From NCBI GenBank assembly GCA_023078555.1, contig CM041202.1, positions 5,194,522-5,258,521 on the forward strand: a DNA stretch of 64,000 nt. The letters are read 5' to 3'. Source of the stretch: Ulva prolifera. Lineage: Eukaryota > Chlorophyta > Ulvophyceae > Ulvales > Ulvaceae. A model generated the notes under the pieces. It saw only the letters and a list, made by a program, of their open reading frames with translations, had not been told where the DNA came from and did no database searches. A program made the translations under genes and the position numbers. Shown here in pieces: positions 48,140 through 60,837 of the stretch (the first letter of the stretch is position 1; the number at the start of each line of letters is the position of its first letter).

Positions 48140-51100
48140 CTAAACGAAAAAGCGACCGTCGCCGCCACCGTTACCTGCCTCGCCTACAGGGGCATCCCAC
48201 CCTCCCCAGCCACTCTGCTCTGCAGCGGCCCCGTCAGCAGCATCCCATGCAGAATCACCCCAGCCGCCTTGATCCCAGCCATCCTGGCCCTGGGACTCAT
48301 CCCAGCCGCCATTTCCCCAGCCGCTGTCCCCGCCCCAGCCCCCTGCATGCCCCCAGCTGTCATCCACCTGCGCTACTGCAGGCGGCTCACCTTGCGGGGC
48401 GGGCGCAGGGTGCCCCAACACACCTGCAGGTGCTGCACCTGCCGCCGGAGCCGGAGCGGTGGGAGCCGCACCCGGCCATGCACTGGCAGCAGCCTCCATG
48501 CTCGGCTCAGCGGCATGAGACGGCAGCCCGGAATTCGCGCAGCCACCTCCGAGGCTGTCGAAGAACCCTCCTTCATTCGCCGCGGCCCCAGGCTGCTGGC
48601 CGCCTGCTGCATGCACGGCGTCGGGCGGCCCTGCAGCCAGAGGCGCTGCTGCGGGCGTCGGCGCACCCCAATCAAAGCCCTCATTTGCAGCAGGCTCCTG
48701 TGCTGGTGCCGCCACGGCCCCACCCGGGGGCGCGGCGGCGCTGTCTACAAACCCGCCAGGCGTGCTGTCAAGCTCAGACGGAAACCACCCACCACTCGGC
48801 GCAGCAGCCCCAGCACTGAATCCGGCATCTGCCCCGTCAAAGAATCCTCCAGCGTTGCTTGCTCCCACCGCCGCAGTGTGAGCCGCCGCGGCCCCTCCAC
48901 CTTCGAGGGCTGCACTGTGTGCTGTAGGATCGTCTTGCTCTGCATCCCACGCCCCCCACCCATCCTCCACGGGCTCGTCTGTGAAAAAGGGTGCTGCCGC
49001 GGCCTCAGCCGCACCTCCAGAGCCCGCTGGCCCCGCGCCCTCATCTTGTACGTGCGGAACTTGTGCCGATTCGCCACCTGAAGCCGCCGCAGCTGCGAAG
49101 AAGCTAGTGGAGGTGCCGTCTGGGGCATCTGCCGGGGCAGCGGCTGGGGCTTCACCAAAGAAGGTGCCTGCGACGGCAGCCTCAGGAGCGGCAGCATCTG
49201 CGTGCGCCACATCGCCAAAAAAGCTGGCTGCGGCGGCCTCCTGAGGCGCTGCATCGTCGCCGAAGAAACTGGCTACAGCAGGCGCAGGAGCCGCAGACTC
49301 CACGGGTGCAACAGTGGCCGCCGCATCGCCGAAGAAGCTATCTGCAGCAGGCGCAAAAGACGCAGAGGCTATGGGCGCAGCAGGGACGGCTGCATTGCCG
49401 AAGAAGGTAGCTTCGGCGGGCGCAGGAGCTGCATAGGCCCCGGCCGCCGCGGATTCGTGGAAGAAGGGTTGCGCTGTGCTGTCGGGAGCTGCTGCATCCA
49501 CCGGCACTGCAGCCGCGCCACCATCAGATGCCTCGCCCCATCCGCCCCAGCCACCCCAGACCCCAGCGGCCGCATCAGGCTCCTCCACACCATTTACCTC
49601 AGCCGGCGATCCAGCCCACACATCATCCTCTGCCGCCGCACCATCCTCCTCCCCTACACCACCATTTGGCACGTCCTCCACAGCGCCTTCACAGCCCCAT
49701 GGGTCTACCTCTTCCGTGCCATCACCACCGGAGCGGTCCGCAGACGTTGCATCTGCCGCCTCAAACCCGGCCGCCGGCGCCTCAGCAGCCGCCGGCGCGG
49801 CCTCGGCAGTGGTGTCGAAGCTGCTGGACTCTGCGGCCCCATCGACCACACCGCCGCCCGCGCCGACGTCCACCGCCGCAGCGTCCCCATCCCCGTCCGC
49901 GGCGCCAGCACTGGCGGAGCTGGGGCTGCCGGGGTCGGACTCGCCGGCGCTCATCGCCTCCTGTGCCGCGAGGTGCTCCTCCTCGATGCGCTCCAGCAGC
50001 GCGGTCGCGTCACCGCCGAGCTCCGCCGCGAGGGCCTCGAGCGCCGCGACCTTATCGGTCTCCATGCCCATCGCCATGACGCTGAGGTCGAGGTCCGCCT
50101 CGAGGTCCGCCACTGCGGCCTCTGCCTCTGCGCAGCGCTGCGTGGCTGCTGCCGCCTCGGCCTGCAGCCGCCCACAGCTCACACTCACACGCACCCATGA
50201 CAAACAACAACGCAACAAAAACAGAGTGGATCGCAGGCAGGCAGACACATGACCTGCATGCAGTGTGTGCTGCAACTGCAACCAGAGATCAATGCAGGCG
50301 AAGGCTCGTCAGATCAACGCAGGCGAAGGCTCGTCAGTTTCTGACAGAAGCGGGGTGCTGCACGGCAGGTGGAAATCATCTGAGGTAGCTCAAGAGCATG
50401 AGAGCTACTGCCAGGTCACACAGTCAGTAAGGCACGGCGCACCTCGGCGGCACTCAGCGCGGCCTGGGCCTCCTGCAGCTGCTGCGAAAGCGCGGCGCCC
50501 TCCTGCTGCGCGACAAACAGCTCCTGTCGCAGCACGGCCGCGGCCGCCTCCGCGGCCTCGAGCTGCGACTGCACCGCAGCCGCCGACGCCTCGGCGCCGT
50601 CCGCGCGCTCCGCCTGTGCTGTGCGGCCCGCCTCTGCAGCGTGCTGGCCAGCCACCGCAGCCCGCTCTGCCTCGGTTGCTACCCGCAAGCTCTCCTGGAT
50701 TGCGGCCTGCTCCTGCTGCAACGCCTGGAACGCCTGTCGCGCCTCCAGAAGCTCTGCTGCCGCCGCGGCCCGTTCGGCCTCGGACCGCTCCAGAGACTCT
50801 GCCAGCTCGGCAGCCTCCGCGGCCTTAGCTTCCGATGCAGCAGACGCAGCGGCGGCCGCCGCCTGAGCGGCCGCAAGCTCGCCTTGCAGCGCCGTGGCGG
50901 TCGCCTCGGCCGCCTGCAGGGCCGCTGCAGCGACAGCTTGTGCGGCCCGAGCCTCGTCCGACTCGCCGCGGCCGGCGGCTGCAGCCGCGGCCGCTTGTGC
51001 ATGAGCGGCGGCGAGGGCATGAGTTTGCTCCGCCATCGCCGCCTCGGCATCCTGTAGCTGTTGATGGAGCGACGCCGCCTGTGCCGCAGCCGCCTGCTCT

Positions 51101-54100
51101 GCCGCAGCGGCACTATCTGCAGCGGCCGCCGCAGCAGCAGCCGCCTGCTGCGCGGTTGCCGCCTGGGCGTCCTCCGCCGCTTTCTGCGCAGCAGCAATCG
51201 CTTCCTGCATTACAACGCCGCCGCCACTTTCAGCAATATTATCATCCGGCTTTGGCGCAGTGCCGGCTGCATGGCCACACACGAGCCACGCTCATGCGAG
51301 CACTGGTACCTGTAAGGCCAGTTTGCCGTGGAGGCTCCGCGGGGGTCAGAAAAAATACGTACAGTGGGTTGGGGAGAACCAGCACCGCAAGCGGACAGCA
51401 TTCTTTGTTAGCAACTCAAGATCAGCAAAGCAACACCACAGAGCTTAGTCCCCACACACCTGCAGCGAGGCATTCCCAGCGACCGCCTCCTCCAGCCGCA
51501 GCCGCATCTCCCCCTCCACCTCCTGCGCCTCCAGCAGCTCCGCCTGCGCAGCATCGCGCGCCGCCAGCGCCGCCTGCAGCCGCGCCGCAGTCTCCTCCTC
51601 CCGCGCCTCGGCCTCCAGCAGCTGCTGCCGCAGCCCCTCGTTCTCGTTCGCCGAGCCCTCGAGCGCCCGCCGCAGCGCCTCCGCCTCTTCCGCCATCGCC
51701 TCCAGCTCCGCCTGCAACGCCGCGACCACAGCCGCCTGGTCTGGCGTGCCTGTCGGGGCCTGCGCGGCGGCAGCCGGGGCCTCACCCGTGCCGGGCGACA
51801 TCGTGTTGCCGTACAGCGGGTTCTCCGCGGCGTACTGGAACGCCATCGGCAGGGGTGCCGCGCCGGTGGTGCCGTGCGTGTGATCCTCCGGCATGTGTGG
51901 TGGCTCGGGGGTGGACATGTTGGAGAGGATGCCGGGGGTGTGGATGGGTGTGACCAGCATCGCGTCCGAGCGCGTGGGGGTGGCAAGCAGGCCTGCAGCA
52001 CCCAGACCGAGCTTAACAGTGACCGCACAGGACCATGGCAAGCTGTCGTACCTCGTACAACGCGACCCCAGCTAGAGGTAGATGGAAGGAAAATGTGATC
52101 GAGGCAACATGGCAGTGCGTCGCACCCTGGGTGTCCTCTTGCTGTGCAGCCTCGACCTGCATGGCCGCCTGCGCAGCCACGCTCGGCCCCGTCGCCGGCG
52201 CCTCGAGCTGCGACGCGAGCGTCTTGTGGCCCCGCATTGAGCCCGCTACGTCCTCCATGTGCTGCTGTAGCGACCCAAACAGTGACGAGATGTCGTGCGG
52301 AATCTCGCCGGACGCCCCGGCGGCATGCAACAGCGCATGCATGCGCCCGAGCTCCTCCAGGATCCTCCGCGCGGCCCCGTCGCCGGGCACCGCCAGCCCC
52401 GCGGCCGACGTCATCCCTTCCCGCGCAGTTGTACTACTACCAGAGTGGCCGCGCCCGGAGGACGCGCCCCCGGGCACTGACGGCGGAGCGGCGCGGCCTC
52501 CAGAGCCGGAGGCCCCACCGCCACCCCCACCGTCTTCATCAGAACCCTTATCAGAAGTCGCCGCCTCGGCCGCGCACGACGCCGTGTGCGCTCCAACACG
52601 CATGCCACGGCGCTCGAGGTCTGTGATGTTGATCTCAGGGCGGGTCGTGCTCGGCACGTCCCCGTGCATCGGGGGCAGCACCGGGATGTCCCCCAGATCC
52701 GCAGACCCTTCCGGAATGTTGGGCAGCTCCATGATGCCGCCGGCTGCATTGCTTGCGCCATCAGCCTCCTCCATGACTGCCTCGGATGGTGCGTGCACGT
52801 ACATGGAGGAAGGGGCCTCAGACTGGCCGTCGGAGAGGTGCACCGAGTTGGCGCAGCTTGCGTCCACGGACGGAGCTGCCTCTGCCGCTGACTGCATGCT
52901 TCAAGTCAAGTTCACACCGCGAGGAGGCGATCAGTGTCCAAGATGGGTGGCGGACGATTCAGTGATGCAAGATCGTCGTGCGAGGAAGAGTGTGCGTGGC
53001 CTGTGCCAATGCATTGTGTGAACTCCCAAGATAGTAAAATCATCCCGCATAGGTCGTGGCACGAGAATCCATGCGATATCTCATGCATATCGCTGCCAAT
53101 TTACAGGCCACAACGCAGGCACCCCTGCATTAGAGCATGCCTGCAACATGGCATGCGCATGCTGTTGTGCTGTCTACTGGACAGGTGGACAGCACAGAAG
53201 CACAGCGGCGGTGCAGACGATCCGACATACTAACATGCTACCACGCACCTGCTGCGTCTCGAGCGCTGCCTCCAGGTGCCTCATCGCCGCGGCACTATCG
53301 GCCGCCGCGACCGCCGTCCCGAGTGCGCCGGTGTGCACGCGCGCCTCCTCGTCGTGCCGGTGGCAGCTGCTCGGCGACGCCACTGCGAGCATGCTGCCCA
53401 TGTCCCCGACCCCGTCCTCCACATCCTCAGCGTCCTGGCCAGGGTACGGCCCATCGTCATCCTCGTCATCCTCCCCGGCCGACCCCGCCGCGCCGCTCGA
53501 GGAGCTGCTGCGGCTGCTCACCGGCCCTCGCTGGCCCACGTGCCCACCACGCCGACCTTCGCCGTCCCCGTCTGCAGAGGGGCGCTCCTCGCTCGGGGAC
53601 GCCGCGGCGCCGGGCTGCGCGGCGTACAGCCGGTCATCGTCGCTGCCAGCGCAGCTCTCCGGCCGCATCGGTACCGCGTAACGCGTGATGAACTCCTGCA
53701 CCTGCTGCATGTCCGGCACGTAGTCCAGGTCGTCCAGATTGAGGAGCTTCCCGCTCGGAGACACCGTGGCCGAGCCCGGGAAGTACCCCGGGGCCTCAGC
53801 CCCCGCATGCCCGTTTGTCGAGCGGTCAGGCGCGGCCTCTGCAAATTGAGCTGCCGGTTGCATGTCTGCTGCAACTAGGGCATCTGCTGACAGCATACGA
53901 GGGGTCGCCTGCCCCCCAGCGTCGCCGGCGCCATCCCCGGCCGTGCCGGGTTGCATCAGTGTCACCTCCTCGCTCAAAGCCTCTGCAGCATATTCATCGA
54001 CCTCGACAGCCGCGGCCGCCCCTGCATCGTCCAGGGCCTCCGCAACGCCGTCTGCCACACCATGCTCATGCAGGTACGCTTCCGCCGGGTCCGCAGTGGG

Positions 54101-56575
54101 CGGGACACCTTCGTCCCCATCCGCTTGCGCAGCGGCGATCGCCGCCTGCGTCGCACCCAGCCACTCCGCGGTGGCGATGCCGCCGCCGATCAGCGGCTCG
54201 CCCTCCTGCGGCATCGGCCACATCGGCGTCCCCCGGATGCCCCACTCGACGTTGAAATACTCGATATGCTCACAGTGCTCCGGGTTCTGCTCCCGGTACT
54301 CCTGCCACTCCACATCCCCCCACCCCTCAGCCTGCGTCTTCATCTGGAAGTGATAGTAGAACAGCTCCGGGCTGTGCTCAAACACGGCTGCCCACGTCTC
54401 GCTGGGCCAGTCGCTGTACCAGTACGACACCCAAGGGCTGGGCATCATGCCCTCTGGAGGAGCTGCCGCATACTGGGGCGCATCTGCAGCATCTCCCGTG
54501 CCGTACCCCTCTACAGCGGCAGCCTCCGCTGCATGCCCGTGCTCATGTGCCATATACGCATCGTACACGCCAGCAGCTTCCCCGCCCGCTTCGCCTGCTG
54601 CGCCTCCTGCCTCATAGGCAGTGGCAGCAAGCGCTTGCGGATGAATCGTCGTCAGGTCCGCATTGACACCATCTGCTGCAATGTCCGTGGCACCGTCAGG
54701 ATCTGCAGGTGCGTCTGTGGCGGGAGGCGCCCCGCCCAGCGCTTCAGGGTATGGGCTGCCGGAAACGACTGACGCCGCATCCGCATGGCCGTTCACGTGA
54801 CCACCGTTTGGAAGCGAAGGTGGTGAATTCGGCACGAAGCCGTTTGGCTGAGCGGCAGGCGCGCCGGCGCCCATAGCTGGTGCAACCGAAGAGGCAGACG
54901 CTCCCGACGCGCCGCCCGGGCTGACCTGCTCATGCATGAAGCTGCCAAACCCCCCTTGGGGTTCAGGGGATACTGCAGGGGAAGCCTGATGAGACTGCAG
55001 TGGATGTGAGGTCAGCGCGGAGCCGTTGACACCATCTGCGCCGCTGGCCGCTGTAGCGGCAGGAGATGCTGCATATGGGGCAGCATCTGGCGACTGCAAG
55101 TTGCCGGGATCAGAAAGGGATTGTGCAGGGCCGGCCGCTGCATACACTCCAACTCTGCTGGGAATGCTGGAACCCTGATGCGCTGCAGGAGTGCCATCAG
55201 ACTTCTCTGCATGCACACTTTCAGCTGTCCCCCATGCCGGTACACCAAGCTAGGCACAGCCTATCGTAGCAACGAGGCCCCTCACCAAGCAGTGGAATGT
55301 TGTGTGCATTGCAATCCGAAGGCACTTAGGAGACACTGATGCAGGAGTCCAAGTGTGACATGGTGTACACCACTCAGGGCCAACATTCGCGTCAGCGATG
55401 CCGATCAATCTTTCATGACATGACCATGCAGAGTTGACACTGATATTTGATGTAACAGATCCGGTGAACTGTTTGACTACGGAACTATGTAACGGGTGCA
55501 CAAGGGTGTGTCTTCGAGGGACCGTTGGGCAGCACGCACCAGTATCTGCTGCTGCATCTGACTTGCCATTGTTTTCTTCTTCTTGCTCTGCAGCCAAGGC
55601 GGCTCGGGCTGCTGCAATGTTTGGTACAAACGTTTTCACATTTGCAGGCTTTGCAGCGGAGCTTGGCCTGGACAGGCTTGGGGCCAGCGATCCAGCAGAT
55701 GCCGTGGGTGCGGTTGACTCGAGACCTGGCAGCGCCGCATATCCCCAGAGCCCAGGTGCTCCAGGCGCTGCAGCCTTCACTGTCCGAATGGGACCAGATG
55801 TGTCCCCAGATGGCGTATTCCTAGACACAGCAATACCTTGAGAGAGTGAGTCGCCACGAAGCTATTATTACACATTGCCAGGATCGTAATAATGTGTCGG
55901 TTCAGGCGCTAAAATGAGAAACATACCATTTTGGTGGTGGAGGTGGTGGAGCTGACAATGCCGCTGCTTCATGCTCCTTCCCCCGCTCCACGAACATCTT
56001 CAGCTGCAGTGCCCGTGCAAGTGAGCGACAGGAGACCGAGGACCACTCGAAACTGTGCGTAACTTGCTTTGCATAACATTGGCACGTACGATTTCCTTAC
56101 CTCAGCATTGTAGTAGAACTGCATTGAGTCTCCCATGTCTGCCTTCTTGAAGGTCTTCTGCTGTTTCGACCCATTTTTCTTCCCCTTCCCCTACAGACAA
56201 CCCGTAATCACCGACAGCTACAAGATGGGCGTTTTCGTAAAACATGGCGAGCGCACACCAGCTTGCACCTGAAAATACTATATAAGAAGGGCGTTGTCGT
56301 ACACCCAGTTGCCGCTCTCAAACATTCGGGCGAGAAAATAGTAGAATTTTGAAACACAGCAGCAGGTATATAGCTACGTCTGACACCAGAGTGATGCTGA
56401 AGGCCATTCTGATCCGACAATATCGCGCAAAAACGACTGCGCCCATGCCGCGTCGCATAACACCGCACAGGTGCAACACGCGAACTGAGCACGCGCTCAG
56501 GAAAGGATCAGCCCCTTTACTACTTGGTACGGTATGCACTTCGTGGCGTACCACAACTGAAGAGAATAATCCCAT
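48140..56575 (-). CDS. Giant Ala-rich coiled-coil protein with N-terminal SEC16-tail-like motif, FF repeats and WG-rich C terminus
   Basis: Nine exons: 56575-56552, 56190-56101, 56003-55927, 55820-55540, 55224-53249, 52891-52126, 51992-51460, 51204-50443 and 50161-48140. They join in phase to about 2,176 residues. The start MGLFSS fits an N-myristoylation signal, but exon 1 is the least certain. Residues 20-60 (KADMGDSMQFYYNAELKMFV, ERGKE, then a poly-Pro run) match the conserved FYYDEKLKRWVEEG...PPPP block of the SEC16 C terminus. A Trp/Tyr-rich patch (WVSYWYSDWPSETWAAVFEH) lies near 420-500. Residues 1160-1560 form a long Ala/Glu/Gln coiled coil. About ten FF motifs (SFFGDAA, GFFDGAD, TFFGEAP) span 1730-2045. 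The last 75 residues hold nine tryptophans, mostly GW/WG. The central SEC16 domain is absent. An ER-exit or Golgi scaffold role is inferred. Several donors are GTGCG. Confidence 0.82.
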
Positions 56576-57885
56576 CCTTGCCTGAGATGTTGGGCTGAGC
56601 GCCCCGTTTACCACTCACTGTACAAGGCGATCCGAAAGACCCATTCACGAAGAATCTACGACATTGTTCAGCCGTGGAAAGTCACAGCAACATCTGTGCT
56701 TCTTCAACGGGCGAGAAGACACTGCGAACTCGCAGGATTTACAGAACGTGATCACCCTCGCTAACCAGTTGTTTGCCCCACTGGCCTATCTGGGAGACTA
56801 CTTAGGCGTCAGCGGTGAGATTCATCAGGCAATCGTGCGATGAATGCGTTTCGCCATCAGAGTTGGCATGCATGAGTTAGTGGTGTGGGTGCACTCGTAC
56901 CTGCGACAAGCCTCATCCACCTTGGCGCATTGCGACGTCATCTTGAAGTCAGCGACACTCGTCCATTGCATTTGCACTGATGCGATCTGACATCCCGTGT
57001 CCTATTCGAATGTTTAGTATGCTGAAAGCATAAACCACCAGGGATGCACACGTGCTTTCGTCTCAGAATGTGCCAGGCTCTCCCCACAAGCCTCGTTTCG
57101 ATGTGTGTGTAGTCTGCATTACTGCTATGTTTTTCTGTTTATGCAGGCTTAGTGGCGCATAGATTACTGCTTTTCCCGTGCACGTTCAGAGCTGTACAGC
57201 TCCATGGTGCAACCAACCGTTGACACAGAGGAGAGAGCGCTATGTAATAGCTGACTGAGTCTTTTGCTTAATGCGTTGCTGCATGGCGGTGCTTCCCTCG
57301 GCGTGGAATCTCTTACCTGTTCTGGTCCTGTTCGATCCGCCTGCGGCAGGGCCCCTGATTGTTGGTGAATCTTGCAGCAACAAGCATCGAAACAGAATAA
57401 ACAATCATAGCAGTTGACATCCAGGAAAGTCCCGTTCAGGCACCAAGGTCATCCCCTGGCGCCACATCACAGCAGGCATGGCCTACAGAAGAGATGGCAA
57501 CACGGTCAACACTATGCTGTTCTGTGGCACTTGCGGCGTTCAAGCTAACGGAAAGCCCTTTCGAATGTAATCAGGTCCCTGTGTACAGCCACACATATGA
57601 CACCGCTGCGATGTGCAATCACGGCTTAACGCAACATCTCATGTGCCCGAAGTCGTTTTGTAGGAGTGGCACATTTAGCATGCCACACAGCGTTTACATA
57701 CTCATGCCACATGCCTGTGTGAAGCTGCACAGACACAGCATGCATATGCAGGCTGAAGCACCAGGGCCACTGCCTGCGATGTGGGCCTTGGCCAGCTGCC
57801 AGAGCACAGCCCTACAGAGTGTGTTGAGAGGTCAAAGCCGGAGGGGCAGGTGGCACCGCAGGTACCGCAGAGCACCGGACCACAG
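56576..57885. other. Spacer, no gene seen
   Basis: It contains the likely promoter of the large minus-strand gene. No exon is convincing on either strand. Confidence 0.45.
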
Positions 57886-60495
57886 TCAAGCCACACCACT
57901 TTGATCTCCGCCACCCCCCACGGAACCGCAGCAAGCAACATAGTCACACAGCACTGCGCGCAAGTAGACACACTTCCACCATGCGCTCCGTAAGCACCGA
58001 AAGCATACTACAGTCCATTGCAGCTGGAACCACATCCTGGCAATCACTTACACAAACCCGCCTATACCCTCAAAACAGCCTCCCACGGCTGCGCGCTCCG
58101 CACTGGGGGCCCCAGCCCTGATCCTCTGAAGAGCACTTGACACAAGGCCAACCAGCATGGCCAAGGAATCGCTGCGCCGTGCCCGTGCTCCCTCACCGCT
58201 CCCCACCCACAGCCTCCGCCAGATCGTGCGAAGGCTCCGCCAGCCGTGACAAGCCGACACCAGGTGCGGCAGCCGCCGGACACACCCTGCGCCGGCAGAG
58301 CGAGAGAGCCGGGAGGGGCAGTCCTGGACGATGTGCCGCGCAGTCGGCGAGGAGGGGCGGACTGCCGCTCAGGCAAGTTGGCTGGCGGCGTGTGTGTCGG
58401 CTTTCCGGAACACAAAACAGCCGTACCCACATGGGCGCTGTGGGCATGCCAGCATAGACATACTATGCCGGCCATGAATTTCGAGATGATCATGTGCATA
58501 AGCTGAGCAGCTGCGTGCATGTCCCCCGGTCGCGCCCAGCCCCTCTCTTCTGTCGCTGCGCTCAGTCATCATGCATGGGGCATGGAAGCATGCTTCGGCG
58601 GTGAACGATGATCCAGGCACAGACGGCACACGGCTCGATAAGTCCAGACTTACTACAGGCACACGGTCAAGTACATGCAGAGTACTTTACAGACCTCTGC
58701 CGAGGCTCTGACCTCGAACGATACCCAGATCTGGTGATTTGTGTGTCACCCACGTGCCCCTGGTGTTACGTGGACGGATGTAGCAGTCGTGCTTGTCATG
58801 GGTGTTGATGGTGTCGGTGATGACGTCGGGGTTCCAGGTGTTGCAATTCGCCCGATCCCCCTTGCAGAATTGGCTCAGCTTGTTGCATTCTGTGGCACAC
58901 GTCAAATTCTGCGGCGACATGTAGCTTTGATGCCTCTTTTGGACCCCGAGCTCGGGGCTCGGGGTTGTGAATGTCCAAATGGATATGGCTACATGTAATC
59001 ATGCAGATAGTTACAAAGAAGAGAGGCCGGGCACCGGGTCGTTCCCAGGAATCCATCCGCAAATCCACTCACGCATTCGTGGCACTAAGCCGGGTACGAG
59101 CACGTACCACACCCCTGCCGGTGATGCCAGCCAAAGATTGAAGCCCCGCACGGAGCACAAGAGCATTCCCCTTGCACAACGGCACACTCAGCCGGCGCAG
59201 AGCATTCGTCACATACAAAGCACGCTTCACCGTACCACACCGAGACGCGACCGCCGCCAGCGGATTCAAGTGATCCATAGCAGGCTGTCCCAAGCGACCA
59301 TGGTCTCATGCGGCAACGGCACGAAGCTATGTGCATCAGGGTCGGCGATAAGCATTGCGTTTCTGCACGTCCCGCGTCTCCGCAGCACCCCCGTCCTCCC
59401 GGGCCGCAGTAGGTATCAGCACAGGGGTTCATAACCGACACATCCCCTACCGACACATCCCCTGTGCACAAAGCCTCACCCGACGGTATCAACATGATGT
59501 CCCCCAGTTTCTCCTGGGCCACCGCCCTGAGCACCCGCCCCAGCGCCGCCGCCTGCACGGCAGCGGCGTGCTCCCCAGGCCCCGTTGTATCCTGGCCACC
59601 TGGCGCCGCTGCTCAATCTGTGGCTGTCCAAGTGGCATTACGATGCACAAGCGTGGCAAGGTCAGCGTGGCCACATTCACGGGCTTCGTGGGCCATGGTT
59701 TATAGACATTGCAGGTCGGTGTGCACGACTGGCCCCAGAGACAACTTGACGTGTTGATATACGTGATTGAACCATCTGCCTGCAGTGCCGTTCTTGTTTT
59801 GCGCTGTGCTCACCTGCGATGCCCCCTCCTGCCACAGGCAGCACTTGCTTGGTCTTTGCGCAGGAGCGTGTCCGGGGGGCGGACAGTTCCCCACAGATGG
59901 CTCAGCGTGACGCAAATCAACTCGTGGAGACGTCTGATTTATCGGCAAGTGTAGCCGCAAGTGAGGACACAGCCACGTGCAGCCGAGGCTTTGACATGGT
60001 CTGCTGCAGGGGCTGAGGCAGAGGGAAGATATGGATGGACATGAAGTGAGAAGGAGAACAGGCAGTAGTGTGGGCTGGATGCACCACCTACGCAGCTTTG
60101 AGGTCGTTATGGGCCTGTGGCGGGCTGTAGAAGCGACCGGATATGCCTGAGTAAGATGTTGTGCAGCATCGTCGCCAGCTTGGGAGGGTGTGGGCTCTCT
60201 GAAATGAGCCTTCAGCACTTCTTGCCGATGCATCCACAGAGGAAGAACTGATACCTGAACCCTTTGTACTGATGGTAAACGTCGTGCTATTACATAGAGC
60301 ATTCGTGTTCAAAGATATCATGCAAGGCTGGTATTTTGATGGCCAGTGCAGCTGCATGCCATTGTCAACACCACCACCTCGCATTCCATTGCAAACGCAA
60401 CTGAAACACTCTGCAGACTCCATGATGATTTTGTTGGCTTCAAATGCATTGTGCGAGAGGGATGCTTTGGGATATGTCTTCAGGAAGCTCTTCAT
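57886..60495 (-). CDS. Tentative four-exon gene of about 205 residues, unknown
   Basis: Candidate exons 60495-60410, 60261-60092, 58361-58068 and 57953-57886 agree in phase and end at a TGA. The start is MKSFLKTYPKASLSHNAFEA. The third exon is GC-rich and reads RRLPHLVSACHGWRSLRTIW then RRLWVGSG and LAMLVGLVSSALQRIRAG, which looks helical and coding. No family is recognised. Exon 3 is the best supported; the others rest on splice-site plausibility and phase only. The long second intron contains LINE copy 2. Confidence 0.28.
59009..59612 (-). mobile_element. LINE, 5'-truncated 600-bp copy 2
   Basis: On the minus strand it encodes the same C-terminal end as the first LINE. ALRRLSVPLCKGNALVLRAG here corresponds to ALRRLSVALCKGNALVLRAG there. 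Upstream of it are GDVSVMNPC and LGDIML. Both copies have their 3' border at an AGTTACAAAG-like sequence (plus-strand reading), which is probably the true 3' end. Only the last 600 bp remain, and frame breaks are present. A degenerate SINE-tail-like stretch lies just left of it (about 58965-59005). Confidence 0.82.
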
Positions 60496-60837
60496 TACTG
60501 CCACACCTCAAAGCACACACGACTGCAGCAACCATGGAGCGACAGGCTCGCAGCGGCGTCGCATGCGAACCAGGCCATCATCCGACATGGCAGTAAGTAG
60601 AGATGCTTGCGGTGAAACATGCAAAGTCGCCATAGGGACGATCCAAGCATGGGCTGACAGAATTGCAGGTCTGGACACTGCTACAGCGTTTGAGCACAAA
60701 CGGGCCCGTTGGCGCGTCACCCACGCAGGAAAAGCAACTGCACCATCATTGATGGATGTCGCGGATACGATGCAACGAAGCAAGTACATCGCGTGCGATC
60801 TGAAGCAATTGCAACATGACGTGATGACAGGGGTGTT

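Noticed and set aside
49202-52000. Long plus-strand open frames rich in Pro, Arg and Ser
   Set aside because: They mirror the Ala-rich exons of the large minus-strand gene. Splice phase and coiled-coil periodicity support the minus strand.
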